From Primula veris (Eukaryota; Streptophyta; Magnoliopsida; Ericales; Primulaceae): 64,000 nucleotides of DNA. Under the pieces are notes generated by a model. The model had not been told where the DNA came from, did no database searches, and worked only from the letters and a program-made list of their open reading frames with translations. The DNA lies in NCBI GenBank assembly GCA_963682055.1, contig OY821750.1, forward strand, positions 13,456,501 to 13,520,500, in the 5' to 3' direction. The first letter of the stretch is position 1. Each line of letters opens with the position of its first letter. Both the position numbers and the translations under genes were made by a program. Positions 47,333 to 60,359 of the stretch are shown here, in pieces.

Positions 47333-50117
47333 TTAATTAGATCTATAGTGACATACCCCAATATCACTTCTTAAAATTTCAAACTTGTTTGTATTAAGCG
47401 GCTTTGTAAAAATATCTGCTAATGGTCTTTTAGTTGAAACATGTTCTAAAATTAAGCTTTTTTCTTCAACTAATTCTCTAATAAAATGGTGCCTTAGATC
47501 AATGTGTTTAGTTCTGGAATGTTGTACTAGATTCTTTGATAAATCTATAGCACTTTTGTTATCACAAAATAAAGTTAACACTTCTTGTTTAATATTATAA
47601 TCATATAACATTTATTTTATCCAAATAAGTTGGGTACAACCACTACCAGTTGCAATGTATTCTGCCTCAATAATAGATAAATAAATGCAATTTTACTTTT
47701 TACTAAACCATGACACAAGATTGTTTCCAAAATAAAAACAATTAACAGAAGTACTTTTTATATCATCTATATTATCATCTCAAATCAAGTCCCCATATTC
47801 ATATACTTAGGCCACAAATTACGTATTCTAGCTCTAATGTATAGTAAGCTATGTATGAATGGTCTTAAGGTTTAAACAAATAGGCTTACTCTTGACATTC
47901 CCGACTTTTGATTGAGATATATAATATGCAGAATTGAACAAATTAAGATGTTTGATTGGAGATTTCATACATTTTCTAACCTTTTCAATGATAATGTTCA
48001 GGTGATTACTCTTTTGAGCCTTTTTGTCACGCACCAATTTTTCTGGACTCAGATTCTCCTTGGTTGTAAGTTCAGTTGTACCTGACTTTGGAACCGAGTC
48101 ATTGCTCTCAACTTTTTCATTGCTTGCTTGCTTATCACTCTTAGTTGCAACTGGTGTTGTAACTTCTCCATGTTGCGTCTCTTCTTTACCTGCATACTTA
48201 GTGATATCTTGGCCTACAAACTTACTTTTGTCACCACTACCAACTAAACCAGTGTTACCCAAGTTATTAACACTAGCTACTTGCTTAGAACAACCACTAT
48301 CAAAATACCTAGGATTTAAAGTAATAGTTTTTGAAGAACTAAAAACAGCTTTGTTGCATTTAACAGTGTCTGTATTAATTTTAGCTTTCCAAACCCAATT
48401 AGACTTTTGACTCAAACCTGGAGTAAACATGGTTTTCTTAGAAATAGACTTTTTGTGTTTCTTTAAGTAGCATTGCCTTTCAAAATGTCCAGGGTTTTTG
48501 CAAAAATGGCATAGCTTTAGATCAAACCTCGATTTAGTTGGGTACGTTTTCAGATAACTTTTAAAACCACATTTAGTTGCAACTGTACTTCTAACCTTGT
48601 TGCTAGTTTGACTAAATTTAGACTTATCAAAAGATTTAACAAAGACATTTTTTCCAACATTTTCATAACCTTTATACCCCAAACCACTATTGTCCTTATA
48701 ATCTCTAGAATATGAAAGCATATCATCTAGTCTATTTGTAGCTGAACCATTAAACAACTTAATCTTTCTTTTGGTTTCATTGAACTCAAGTTGTTTTTTA
48801 TTAAGTTGATCAGTAAAAAATTTTACTTCACCTTTCAGATTTCCATTGAGTTTATTAATAACAACATATTATTTGCTTAAACTTTGTTATTTTTCATAGA
48901 GAACAAGGTATTGTTTGGTGACACTTTCTGCTGAAGGTTCTTCCTCATCACAGCTGTAGGTTTTAAGTACAGTTGTAACTGTGGTTGAAACTGACTCACA
49001 ATCACTGTCATAATTACGCTTATCTGTAGTGATTCTTCACATAAAATTAACAGAGTTAGGTCCACTTCACTATTACTTTCAGATTCATTTCTTTTTAAAT
49101 TATTTACACATTCAGATGGTACGTAACCAAAACATTTGCATTCTCTGCATTGAACTCCTTGAGGTTTATTTTCCCAATTTTGTTTTTCTCTTGAACCCCA
49201 TTTTTCATTGAAATGATTTTCAAAATTACGAGTTTGCATCTCTCTTTTCTGAATTTTTTTGAGTTTCCTGTTTCAACATGCTTTTTTTTATAGAACTGTT
49301 TAAACATGTTTTTAACAAAAAGGTAAGACTGTTCATCTTCCTCACTATCTTCACAAAATTTAGATTATGATTTCTTGGCTTGAAAACGATTCATTTTTCA
49401 ACTTTATTTGGTTTATGAAATATTAATTCATGAGTTCTAAGATTTTTCATTAATTTTGTAAGTTTTAAATTGTTAAGATAAGTTGATTCTTCAATAGCAG
49501 TTACTTTAATTTCAAATCTATTAGGAAGAGATCTTAGGGTTTTCTTTACCAGTTTAGCATCACTGTATTTTTCTCCTAAAGTTTCAGATTCATGAGCAAT
49601 TTGACATATTATTCCATTAAAGTGTTCAATAGTTTCATCTTACTCCATTATTAAGTTATCAAATTTAGTAGTTAATTGTTGGAGTTTAAATGCTTTTACT
49701 TTAACAGTTCCTTCAAATGTTACTTTTAGAATGTCCGATGCTTGTTTAGTAGTTTCACAAAGAGAAATATACATGAATACACTGAGAGTAACAAAAACAA
49801 ATATTAGATTGATGGCTGTAGAATTTGCATTAGATTTCTTATCTTCTCCAGCAGTCCATTTTTCTTCAGGCACGTAAACAAGATCACTATCACCATTAGA
49901 AACCATTGGAGTCTCCCATACAGTTAGCACAGATTTATAGGCTTACTCATTTTATTGTTTGATAAATGATTTCATCCTGATCTTCCAAAAGCCATAATTT
50001 TCTCATCCTTCCAACAATAGTGGTTTGGACCACGAGTTTCCTTCTCTTGTCAAGTCCATCTTTACCAGAACACAGGATCCACACAAAGTAAAGTCTAGTG
50101 TGAAGCTCTAATACCAA
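47333..50117 (-). pseudogene. Sirevirus-type Copia relic, gag plus RNase H
   Basis: Minus strand. Gag (about 47.85-49.98 kb, several frames) contains C-H-F-C-K-N-P-G-H-F-E-R-Q-C and then the protease start Y-F-D-S-G-C-S, the D-S-G-C-S form typical of SIRE/Maximus elements. An earlier gag part around 49500-49900 has E-K-Y-S-D-A-K-L-V and R-S-L-P-N-R-F. RNase H (47333 to about 47830) has F-Y-F-G-N-N-L-V-S-W-F, E-A-E-Y-I-A and then C-D-N-K-S-A-I and A-D-I-F-T-K-P-L. Integrase and RT are deleted between them. Stops and frameshifts are common. Non-functional. Confidence 0.85.
50105..50117 (-). other. Primer-binding site of the Sirevirus relic
   Basis: Minus-strand TTGGTATTAGAGC, one base from the usual TTGGTATCAGAGC. 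It marks the 5' LTR as lying at higher coordinates, starting about 50118. Confidence 0.75.
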
Positions 50118-51200
50118 TTGAAATTCCTATCTGTTGTTTTAGTTGCTGTTACGCAGTTAGGTTGCAACTACAGTTGGAACCACAGTTGCAACCAAGTGAA
50201 TAGATGGACTGAACATAATATTAAACGTACTTGAAAGTAAATTCACATGCACGTTTAACAATGGAGTTTACCCAATTCCTGGGCTACGTCTCTGGGGCAC
50301 TTTCCCAGATTTGATATTATAAAACCTTACAATATAGGATTTAAGTCTTAGTGAAAAAAACTCTCAGACTCGCTCTAGGTTTTTCTGCCTATCTCATGTT
50401 GCTCCTACTATATAACTATCACTCAAAATGTCAATGGCATCCCACCATTGTTTTTTGTTTTAAAAGTTCACCTGTGTGTCTCTCTAAGCTTAGTTCTATA
50501 TAGTTTAGAACACACACCTTTTACAAACAAAACTATCATCTATTTATACAAGAAAAATATTCAAATATCTTCTTAATATAATCTTTATCTTTAGAGTCTT
50601 CTTGATTTATTCTTATATCTTCATATTGATCTAAATCTCCTTGTCATACGAAATTTTTATAGATCTAGATTTGATCACAATCTTTTTAGGTCAATTCGAG
50701 ATAAGTTTGCTTGAATATAGGAGTTATTATTTCATTTGAAAGAAACATATAAAACAATATTTTTTCAAGATAAAATCTTTTTCATATACACTCAAATAAC
50801 ACTATAAATAAATCCAATCTATTTGAATCATAAACATCTCTCTATCAAAGTAGATGGAAACATGATAAAGACTTGAATAATAGTAGGAAATCTTGTTAGC
50901 ACAATAAAAGGAACAAGATCATATCTTTTAAACTAACCTCCATATAATTCTCCATAGAACATTCCATTATTTATCAACTAAATATTCTCCAATATATAAA
51001 ACTGATTTCGTACTTATATGAGAATATATCCTGCATATTTAAAACATAATTATCACATAATAATCATTAAAAGAATAATTAGTAGTTAGACAATAATCCT
51101 GCGTATCAGTAGGTTATAACTATGGTTGCAACTTCACCTATAAACATAAAATTGTGTTATCAATAATCATTTAACTTAGATTACTATGCTTAAACTAATT
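50118..51200 (-). repeat. Probable 5' LTR region of the Sirevirus relic
   Basis: Begins right after the primer-binding site and carries several GTTGCAAC palindromes (50162, 50187, 51120). I could not locate the matching 3' LTR, so the outer end is a guess. Confidence 0.45.
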
Positions 51201-52783
51201 GACAACAAAGAGTTCATTTAACAATTAGAAAAAAAGAAAAATTAATTATGTTCAAAATTCGAAAGCTCAAATCTTTGAAAAGTAAATGATTAAAAGTTGA
51301 AAACTTGTCGATTGGAGTAATGGATATATATAATGTAACTTCATTATAAAAGTTATGTTTTCCAGGGTACTAAAGAGGCACCAAATTTATGTACTTAAGT
51401 TCGTAATGCCAATTCTCTAGACTTTCGAAGATCCCTTATTGGGACTTTGTCGCCTTGTCTTGGTAGTGAATCCTTAGATTCTATTCGTATTGTATTGGAT
51501 CATATGAATCGGGACAAGCATGAAAACCAACTAATGTCCCCATTAACCTGCATGATTCAGGTCTATATTCTTACGCATTCAGGAACCCGGATTAAGTAGT
51601 AGCTAGCACATTCTTTAACCAATAGTACAAATAAGTGTCAAGTACAAAGGTGGATGAAAAGGTTCAGATTTTACTCAGGTAATGATGCAAATAAGCGAGA
51701 ATCTGGTAGAAAAAGGCATGACGGAGTACTTGACAAGTTAGAACATTACTCGTTTGATGATAAAAAGAAACAAAGGTGAACATATTGAAAAGAAGCAGTT
51801 TGGAGTGTTGGGACATAATGAACAATGATTTGTCAACAACGTGATCTTTTTGCCGCATGTTCATCCTGTTTCTACACTTCTATAATATTATGAACAATCC
51901 AATTGTGTGTGCTAATGAGTCGCATTGCCAAACAAAGAAACGATGAAATAGCTAAATTATTATGGTAGCAATTATTAACTTTTGTTACTGCTATCTTCAT
52001 GTGTTAATCAGTGGCGGAACATATGTACGACAAGTCATAAGGGTTGTCGTGACAAACCCACAATTTTTTTAAAAATAAAAACCCATCTATGTGTACTTAT
52101 TTATAATTAGATACATATACTTATTTACATTTAGGTACATATGTCATAAAAAAAAATATACAAATAAAAAAAAAAAAAAAATTAAATCGAAAAAATATTA
52201 AAAAAATAAAAAACTTTGTACATAGTATAAAATAGGATTAGATATGATTGGACGTAATTAGATAGAATTAAACAGGATTAGACATACAAGACTGGACTAG
52301 ATGGACAAGATTAAACAGGATCAAACAGAATTAAACATACAAGATTGAACAGAATTAGACTTGATTAGACAGAATCATACATATTTTTTTTATAAAAAAT
52401 GTATTTGTTAAAATTTTGGTTTTTAATTTTTAAATATTTTTTTGGATTTTTTAATGACATATCTACCTATTTGTAAACAAGTTCACAAAATATGTATTTT
52501 TTTTGTAAAAAAGTCATCAAGTTCAAAACAACCGAGTTTTTAGTAAATAAGTTTCTAAATATGTACTAAATTATCATTTTCCCAAATAATTTTATTTATT
52601 TGATATTTTGCGGGTACAATCTCTGAATATTTTCTAAAAAAAAAAAAAGAAATTCTTTGATTAATTACTTCACAAACGAATTCTTGGCGACTCCAATATT
52701 TTGTTGAGTATTGAGTTGCTTGAGTTTTGAAGATGATCTTGACTTGAATACTTATTTCTTGGTGAACACACTTATTTGGGAGT
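51201..52783. other. Intergenic; degenerate repeats only
   Basis: AT-rich. CAGTGGCGGAAC at 52010 resembles the edge of common plant transposon copies. No gene is supported. Confidence 0.5.
52228..52382 (+). repeat. Degenerate tandem repeat of GATTAGACA/GAATTAAACA
   Basis: About a dozen 9-12 bp units of the form (A)GA(A/T)TAGACA, AGGATTAAACAG and ACAAGATTGAACAG in a row, in one orientation. Confidence 0.8.
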
Positions 52784-52835
52784 TTGATATTGAGAAATAC
52801 TTATTTGTCATGTCCCATTGCGTCATCGAGTGTAC

Positions 52836-53230
52836 TACCCTCTAGTGCTCGAAAGAATGCCACCCTTTTCGGTTATACCGATGCCGATTACTTATCAAAC
52901 TCGCATAAGGGGCTTTCCGATATGGTTATGTCTTTACCATTGGAAAGATGGCGATATCTAGCTTGGAGGTCTTGAAAAGACCGTAGAGGCTACTTATAAA
53001 GACTGTTCTTATCTACTCGTGCTCTATGAGACGACTAGAGAGCGTATATGGATTCGAGCTCGTATCAGCCACACGTAAAGTTATCTGCTCTTTCTTACGA
53101 TCAATATAAAACATTTGTGTTGTCATTGAATAGGCATGATTTCATCAAATTAAATGCCACCAAGTATATCTTTTCGAATACACTTCTTCACGTAGGAAGA
53201 ACAGTAAAATCCCATTGAGTGCTCATTTTT
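52836..53230 (+). pseudogene. Copia RNase H relic
   Basis: Reads L-F-G-Y-T-D-A-D-Y-L-S-N-S-H-K-G with the catalytic D-A-D, later W-R-S, a degenerate E-x-x-W-I-R and a K-Y-I-F-S-N-T-L-L stretch where the family has H-I-S-P-K-F-F. Frames change several times. It is from a different copia lineage from the other three. Upstream pol is missing. Confidence 0.7.
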
Positions 53231-53449
53231 ATTCCATATTTTTGCACACAATTATGTGCAAATGAGAGCGTATGCTCGTACTTATTAAGTACTTGGAATA
53301 AGAACTACATGTACCTAGTCATGTACATGTGAAGGGGAGCATCATGGTGATTGCTTATTTGTCTTGTATGACTAATTAGCAGAACTCATGTCATCTAGTT
53401 GTATGCAAGTGACAGGGAGTATCCCAATAAATGCACGTGTTGATTAACA

Positions 53450-53960
53450 CTTGTGAGTGTACTATTTTATCCTTAGACAAAGGGTTTATCCCACTGGGTT
53501 TACATTGACCAGGCTTTAATGAGACACAATCAATCACGCCTTCACTAAGGATTTCGTAAGCTATCTAAGTTACCTTGAGACATTTTATGTTCAAGATGAA
53601 TTCTCGCACCCTGACGTGTGAAAGTGAGGAGGAGCATGCACATGTACTGTTGTTGTCCTTAGACCAATGGTTTGTCCCAATAGGTTTACCTTGTCATTCG
53701 ATTAGAGTATTTTTCCCACATGGTTTTCTTGAACAAGGTTTTATTGAGGCACACCATGTATGGTTATTTCCACTGTTTTTACTGATAGTTATGTACTCTT
53801 TTGTCCTTCGAACAAATTTTTTTCTCACTAGGTTTTCTTGGCAAGGTTTTGATGAGCCACATATTTTTTAGTCAGTTCATTAATGCACTTGTATAGTGTT
53901 TCGGCCCACTCCATTTGACAACACCATTTTGTCCTATGATCCTGTTTTTTGTCCCTTATC
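53450..53960 (+). repeat. Degenerate repeats in a Copia 3' end
   Basis: Four to five units with the core TTTGTCCCA(C/A)TAGG...TTT, 'TTGACAAGG/ACCAGGCTTT' and 'AATGAG(G/A)CACA', at about 53470, 53660, 53710, 53810 and 53930. This kind of repeat is common just past the pol end of some plant copia elements. The ORF at 53575-53871 is a translation of these repeats. Confidence 0.65.
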
Positions 53961-55828
53961 CGGCTTCATCTTGTAGATGCTCACACACATTGATATGAAT
54001 ATAAGATATACTTTGCTATATCTCTATATTTCTTGCTATGCCAACACCTAGCTAATAGTTGTCACACAACAATAACTTTAAAATAAGCTCATTGTTGAGA
54101 TTTACTTGAATTACAATTTTATTTGACTACAGTATAGAAGTTTTACTTATTTTTGTGTTCATAATCTATTATTTTGAAGTAACCACTAGATTAGTGGGAG
54201 TAAACGTTATTATAAACATTATCATTTTTGTTTTTGTAAAATATTATTTTATTAATGGTCATATTCATGTAAGTAAGTTACTAGACCCATGAATTGCAAA
54301 AAGTTTTTTAAAGGGTTTCTAAATGATAAAATGTTTTAAAAGAGTTTTACGACTAATTAATAGTATTGTAAACTGGTTCTTGTGTGTTTGAACTATTAGT
54401 TGTACTTAAAACACATATTATTGTAGGCAACGCTCAATAATCATTATGGAGAGTGGATTACCTTTTACATAATATTAAATATGCTTAATTATGTTTAATG
54501 TTTGCAAGAATATAAAGATTTTATGCTCATGTATCATTGATGTGATACATAGAAAGGAAATGTGATACTAAATATTTTAAAATGGCTTATTGCTCATTAA
54601 ATTTATGAGTCTTATGACGCTAATATATGATATAATGATCAATAAAAGTATTGATCAATTTATGTCTTATTGCTCAATATAAGATTAGAGCAATTTTATG
54701 ACATATGTGATTGAATGTATTATCATATTTTTAATGTATCATCAAGAAAAGTTATATAATGATTTGAGTACAAAAACTCATGATAATAGTTTCAAATTAA
54801 TTTAAGCACTTAGATTATGTCGAGTTTATGGCTGAGTCGCTGAAAATAAATGTTTGCAATTATTTTTGACAACTAGCATTCAAATGGTGTTGAGTTCACA
54901 TAATTTAAATGCTAAGTTTCCTAGACTACTTTTTGAAACAATACTATCAATAAACACATAATGATCGTATATATCTTAACGATATCTACACAAGACAGTT
55001 AAGATTCTGTTAACATCACGTGTCTTGATTGTAGATAATTATATGGTATTGCACAATGATAGTTGTTTATTTGATAAGTACAGATCTCATTTCTTATTGT
55101 TTCTATTGTTCTTGTTCTCCTATTAAGTACGTACAAAAATGAAAGTTACGAACCTTTACTGGAACCGTCTTTTCTTAAGACATTATTGGACCATTACGAT
55201 AATTCACATTAAAGGCTTCGCTAGATAAGTTGTTGGTATAGTACATGGAAGGAAACATACTCTTGATGTGGTATGGAACCACCATGACTCTTATTGACGA
55301 TTTGTTCGGTAAAACATGTCATAATTTAATTGCGCACTTATGATTGCTTATGATATGTTCAATGGACCAAGTGGAAGAATGTAAGAATTAATCTCCACTC
55401 TCAAGGGTTACAACACAATAATTATTGGTCATTAGAGTGATCTATTGACATTCATAAGTTATAAGGTTTTATGACTTAAAGATAATAAATTGTGAGTTAA
55501 GAAACTCTATGTATTTTCACTTTAACGAACGGTTTAGATTGATCCTAACTTGATAGACGGTAGAGATCGAAAGTATATCAAGAGTCTCGGTTTTTCCTCC
55601 TACCTATATAAAGAACACAATATCATCTCATTTTGTGTCATATATACACACACATAAACAGCAAATAAAGTAGTGTAGTGATAGGCGAAAGAGAAAAAAA
55701 CCAAGTCTCTACCCCGACGATCTACCTCTGCCATACGAACCCAATTCTCAAGTTTCTGTTTAGAGCTTCGAACTTATCGTCATTCCGTATGACTCAAGGT
55801 ATGTGTATTTATGTTTATATTGTATGAT
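53961..55828. other. Retrotransposon 3' sequence/LTR, no gene
   Basis: No protein-like ORF. Contains many ATGACATAA/TTGATCAAT-type short repeats and, near the right end, an LTR-like promoter. The CACTA element at 55832 is inserted just downstream of it. Confidence 0.45.
55604..55613 (+). promoter_or_regulatory. TATA box, probably of an old LTR
   Basis: CTATATAAAG followed by an AC-rich leader (ACACACACATAAACAGC) in the style of copia LTR U3/R. No host ORF follows within 6 kb, because a CACTA element begins at 55832. Confidence 0.45.
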
Positions 55829-57593
55829 TATCAGTGTAAGAAAATATCTATTTACTTACATAAAATAGCAACACACGTATTTATGTTGCTAAATTGCAAC
55901 ATAACAGCAACATTATTAAGCATAGGACGTTCATCAACAAAATTGCAACGCTTTCAGCAATATTTGTTTAGCAACAATACAAATTTTGCTAAACGAGTTA
56001 CAGATGTTTCCCGCCTAATATTAGCAACATGATACCAACAAAAATAGCAACATGATTAATCCTAAAAATAGCAACATTAAATTTTGTTGCTGAAAAACTA
56101 GCAACGTAAAATAGTAACAATTTCAGCATCACACTTGTTTATGTTGGTAAGTTATAACTTTATTAATCTATTAACACAATATAATAACAACAATTTTACA
56201 TCACAATTGCAGAAAAGATTTAGAAATATATTACTGAATGGTTTGAATAATTTGTAAGTTTTATTCTGTAAATAAGTAACATACATAGTTGCAATATTCT
56301 TAACAGCAACTGGGTATTGTATTAAAAATCTTATTTACCATATGATTGCAATATTTTGATTCATTGTATTTTGCTAACCTACTTAATAAACAACTAAACT
56401 CCTTTAAAATTTGATGACTTCGTAAATATGATTTTACTTAGTGGAAAATTATTATGGTATGTCTAGTAATGGTTGTATTCTTAAAAATGCATTATTAATA
56501 ACTAATTTATACAATCATTTTATAATGGATAAAATTGGTAAAATAAATATGATAGCTTTCATATATTGTATCTTTCCTGTTCAATTACTTGTAAAAGTAA
56601 CATATTTGCAATACAAGTTACAAAACGGACAAAAAAAATCAAATTAGCGTTTAGGGGTTGGAGTTGTTAATACTCCAACGTTGTTAGAGGCGCATTTTTT
56701 TTCAATCTTTTGTCGTGATGTTGTTTTAGGTGATATATTTTGTTCATAAATTGTGGAGGATGAAAGAAATACAAAATGTAAGTTTGAGAATATTTATGTA
56801 ACATGTTTGAATTATTTCGTTAAATTAGATTCAAACGAGAATAATACATTTGTAATTAGTCTAAAAGTTTTCATAATTTTTAAATTTAATGCATTACATT
56901 AAGTTAGTACTCATATAAGAAATGCCTCACCCCCGGGCCACATATCGCACATTTAGTCTGTCTAGTGACTTTTGAAATCTGATCATTAGAACGAATTTTT
57001 TTATAAATAGCATGATATAAGAGTGAAGTTGTAAAAATGAATGTCACCAAAAATATAATGTGTCAAATTACATCAACAACTCATGATTATTTTTTATTTT
57101 TCATATTTTTTTCACACAAGTTTGCCTGGTATTTTTGCCCAAAATTCTTAGGTTCCAAAATATTGGGTGTTGTTTACAAACTCCAATTGCTTTCCCCCCC
57201 TTTTCTTCCATGTTTTGCTAAAAACTTAAAAGTTGAATTATTTATCTCCAAAAGTTGTATGAAACCCTATCATTTGTTCTTGTCTCTACAAACCAAACAA
57301 ACCAAACAACAAACATCCATTGTTAGATCCATCTCTCACAACACACGGTAATACATGGGAGATTGTCTTTTTCATACGCTGTTTAGTTATTAATATAACA
57401 GACGTGGGATTACCAATTTCATGTCTACGTGGCATGTTAATTTTTTTTTGTTTTTTGTTTCTTTTCTTTCGCTGCGAATTTTTTTCTTTTTCTTCTCTGC
57501 TTCTTTCTTCTCGTCTGGGTTCTTCTTTCCTTTTAATATATCAAAAAATTCTCCAATTTTATCCAAAAACTTCCCAAATTTTATCCCAAAAAA

Positions 57594-58010
57594 ACCCTAA
57601 CCATCAACCATCAAATTCCTTCATATATCAAATTAATATATTTTTTTATCAAATCAACATCACTCTACCACTACAATTATCCCCAATTTTACCTAAAAAA
57701 AAAAACCTCTCCCAATTTACAAAAAAAAAAACTTTCCCAATTTTACCAAAAAAAAAAAACCCTAACCATCAACCATCAAACTCATTCATATATTAAATTA
57801 ATATATTTTTTTGTCAAATCAACATCACTCTACCACTACATTTATCCCCAATTTTACAAAAAAAAAAAAGCTATCACAATTTACCAAAATAAAACATCCC
57901 TCAATTTTACAAAAAATAAACTCTAACCATCAACCACCAAGCTATAACCACCATCAAATTAAGATCATTTTTTGTTATCAAATCAACATCACTCTACCAC
58001 TATAATTATT
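57594..58010 (+). repeat. Tandem repeat, about 165-bp unit, 2.5 copies
   Basis: Units starting CCCTAACCATCAACCATCAA and containing AAATCAACATCACTCTACCA begin near 57594, 57762 and 57920. Poly-A/poly-C stretches separate them. The ORFs here (57320-58005) are translations of this repeat. Confidence 0.85.
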
Positions 58011-58280
58011 AAGTAAGTATTTCTTTTTATTATTGAGTTTAAATTTTATGTAAATAGATATAATTATTAATAATTTATAACATTTATTAATTAAAAGTTT
58101 TTAATTTTTTTTTATTGATCTTTAAATATTTATCTTCAAATTTGTTTAATCACTAATATTGAGTTCTAATTATATAAAAGCATCTACAATAAGTGTGTTA
58201 AAGTGCGTGTTAACTAAAAATGTTAGCTAACCATATAATTTTGTCTCTCCATTAGATGTGTTAAAGTGTGTGTTAACTTT

Positions 58281-58328
58281 ATAACACTTAAAAAGATTGT
58301 TAAAGATAACAATCTTTTTAAGTGTTAT
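58281..58328. repeat. Perfect 22-bp inverted repeat with 4-nt loop
   Basis: Arms begin ATAACACTTAAAAAGATTGT and mirror exactly around AAGA. It could extrude a cruciform or fold as an RNA hairpin; not followed by a U-tract at a gene end. Confidence 0.97.
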
Positions 58329-58469
58329 TACTTGATGACATGACAAAAAAAACTGACTCACACTCATATTTCTCACGCATATCTTTTCCATCTCTAACCT
58401 ACTCTACTCTTCTATTTATTTTCTCCTGCATATTTTCTTATTTTTTATTTTCTCTTATTCTTCATAAAT

Positions 58470-58628
58470 ATGGAAAATCGTCCTCGTTTTCTCAACCCAC
58501 AATTCAACTATGAATTTTCTGAAACAACACCCCAATCGAGTTCTCAACAATTCTCTCAACAATATCCATATAATATACAACAACATTTTGGTTCATTGAA
58601 CTCTCAAATGTTAGGGGACCAATGTTAG
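58470..58628 (+). pseudogene. N-terminal fragment of a Harbinger-associated Q/S/N-rich protein
   Basis: 52 codons starting M-E-N-R-P-R-F-L-N-P-Q-F-N, rich in Gln, Ser and Phe, ending in TAG. Low-complexity starts of this type are typical of the NAM-associated/SANT proteins of Harbinger transposons, whose later domains are present as a relic at 38.4-42.6 kb but absent here. Confidence 0.4.
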
Positions 58629-58999
58629 TTTCAATCTCAAGTTCAAAATAAATAACTTATTTTTCTATTTCTAAAATTCTATCTTTTCTGAAATTTGGCG
58701 TTGAAATTTGGCGGTAATGTATGGTTGCTGGAAAAAAAACCAGATAACTACTGTATTTTGAATATTTAATTTTTAATTAAAATAGATAATATTATTAAAG
58801 TTAAAACTAATGTGCGTGTTTAACTTAATATGCATGTATCGTTTAATAATTTTTTAAATAATGATGTGTTAGTAGTTAATAATAAAAAGCCAGCACAAGT
58901 ATAACTAGTGCCGATGGTGTAATGTATATGTTGTTCTAATAACTTGAGTAATAAAAATAAAGATAAATGATTAAAAAAAAATTGTTTGGAACTTGCGAA

Positions 59000-60350
59000 C
59001 TGTTATACATTCACCATCTCTCTCTCTCTCTCTTCATACATGTATAGTCTATAAATGTTTCAGAATTTTTATAAAATATGCATTATCTTCACTCCAATTT
59101 CTATATCTGTTTTATTTTATGTTTAATTGCTACTCTAGTTACTGTTTTCTTAATTTTTCATAGATGTTTATAGTTGATGCAATTAGGTACGACTGTCTCC
59201 ATTAATTATTTTGTTTCTGCTTTTTTCAATTACATTCATTTTCTTTATCGTTTTCTTCACACACTCAATTATTGAATCTTAATTTATATTTATATGAGTG
59301 TTCCTCCAACAATCATCTTCTCCTTCAGGCTAGTTCTTATCCCTTTTCACAATCTCATACTATTTTGTACTTTTTCTTCCTATATTAATTTGAATGAATT
59401 CTTCTTAACTTTTTTCAATTTTTTTTAATATTTTATAATGATAATACCGTTTGCATCTTTTGATTTGAGAGAATTAGCCTTTATTAGTTGTTGAGTTTTC
59501 AGATTGTGTTTGTGTTTTTTTAATTTTTATTCTAACCCCCTCCCTGTCACCGAGTTTCCTTATCTTAAAAAGTAACTTATTTAATCTGTTAGGTAGACTA
59601 CTACTTTTTATTTATTTTATTTGAACTTTTGCTCAACGTCTTGCTATTATATTATGGAACTAATGCTTCGCTTGGTAACATAGATTGTCTATAAAATTAT
59701 TGAATTATTGGTTTATTTGGTAACATATATTGTCTACTTTAGTTGGTCTATTGAGTTACAATTGAACTACGGTTCTTAAAATTGAAGTTCTATACAGAAC
59801 ATCATTTGATTTTCATATTATTTTATAGCTTTTCAAAGCAACATGTTATTCTTTAAAAGAAAGTTGCCTATTATTTGTTCAAAGTTGAAGAGATTAGGTT
59901 TGATTTAAGATTCAGGTTCACTACAAAGTACAATACACTCAAAATCAACATGTTATTCGGGATGTTTGATTCCGGCTCCCGAGCATGCCAAACTTTTTGA
60001 GAAAGCACAACAGAAAAGCAAATGTGATTAAGTTGTTTGACTTTTTGCATAGGAGGAAAAGCGACATTCTTTTTTAATTTATATTTATTGATTGTTTGAA
60101 TGAATTCTCAAGATGCTCCATGTACGATTGACTTTTAGGTGTGCAACTTATTAGTAAAATGAAACATTATTTATACAGTTAGAATCTCAAATGAACACAT
60201 GCTATGTGTCATAAAAAGTAATTCCGACTGTTGTGTTATTGAAGATGGAAGATAGCTAACTTTAAATAAGCTTAAATGAGATACTATTTGCAGGACACAT
60301 ACTTAAACCGAGTTCGGTGACTATAACTTAGCTGAATAATGGTGTGTGTT
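59000..60350. other. CACTA interior, no gene seen
   Basis: AT-rich, with a (TC)n tract at 59020-59031. No protein-like ORF or splice-linked exons are recognised. Confidence 0.5.
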
Positions 60351-60359
60351 CTCTATTGT

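Larger units (their letters stand above)
58178..58950 (+). mobile_element. Harbinger-like fragment nested in the CACTA element
   Basis: Begins near AGCATCTACAATAAGTGTG, a typical start of PIF/Harbinger MITEs. It contains a 52-codon ORF like the N terminus of their DNA-binding protein and ends near GCCGATGGTGTAATG. Termini are not clearly inverted and no 3-bp duplication could be fixed. Confidence 0.4.

Noticed and set aside
53575..53871. 98-codon ORF
   Set aside because: Translation of degenerate repeats in a Copia 3' end.
57320..58005. 158- and 64-codon ORFs with repeated QINIF/PNFTKKK text
   Set aside because: They follow the tandem repeat and poly-A tracts; no protein family is indicated.
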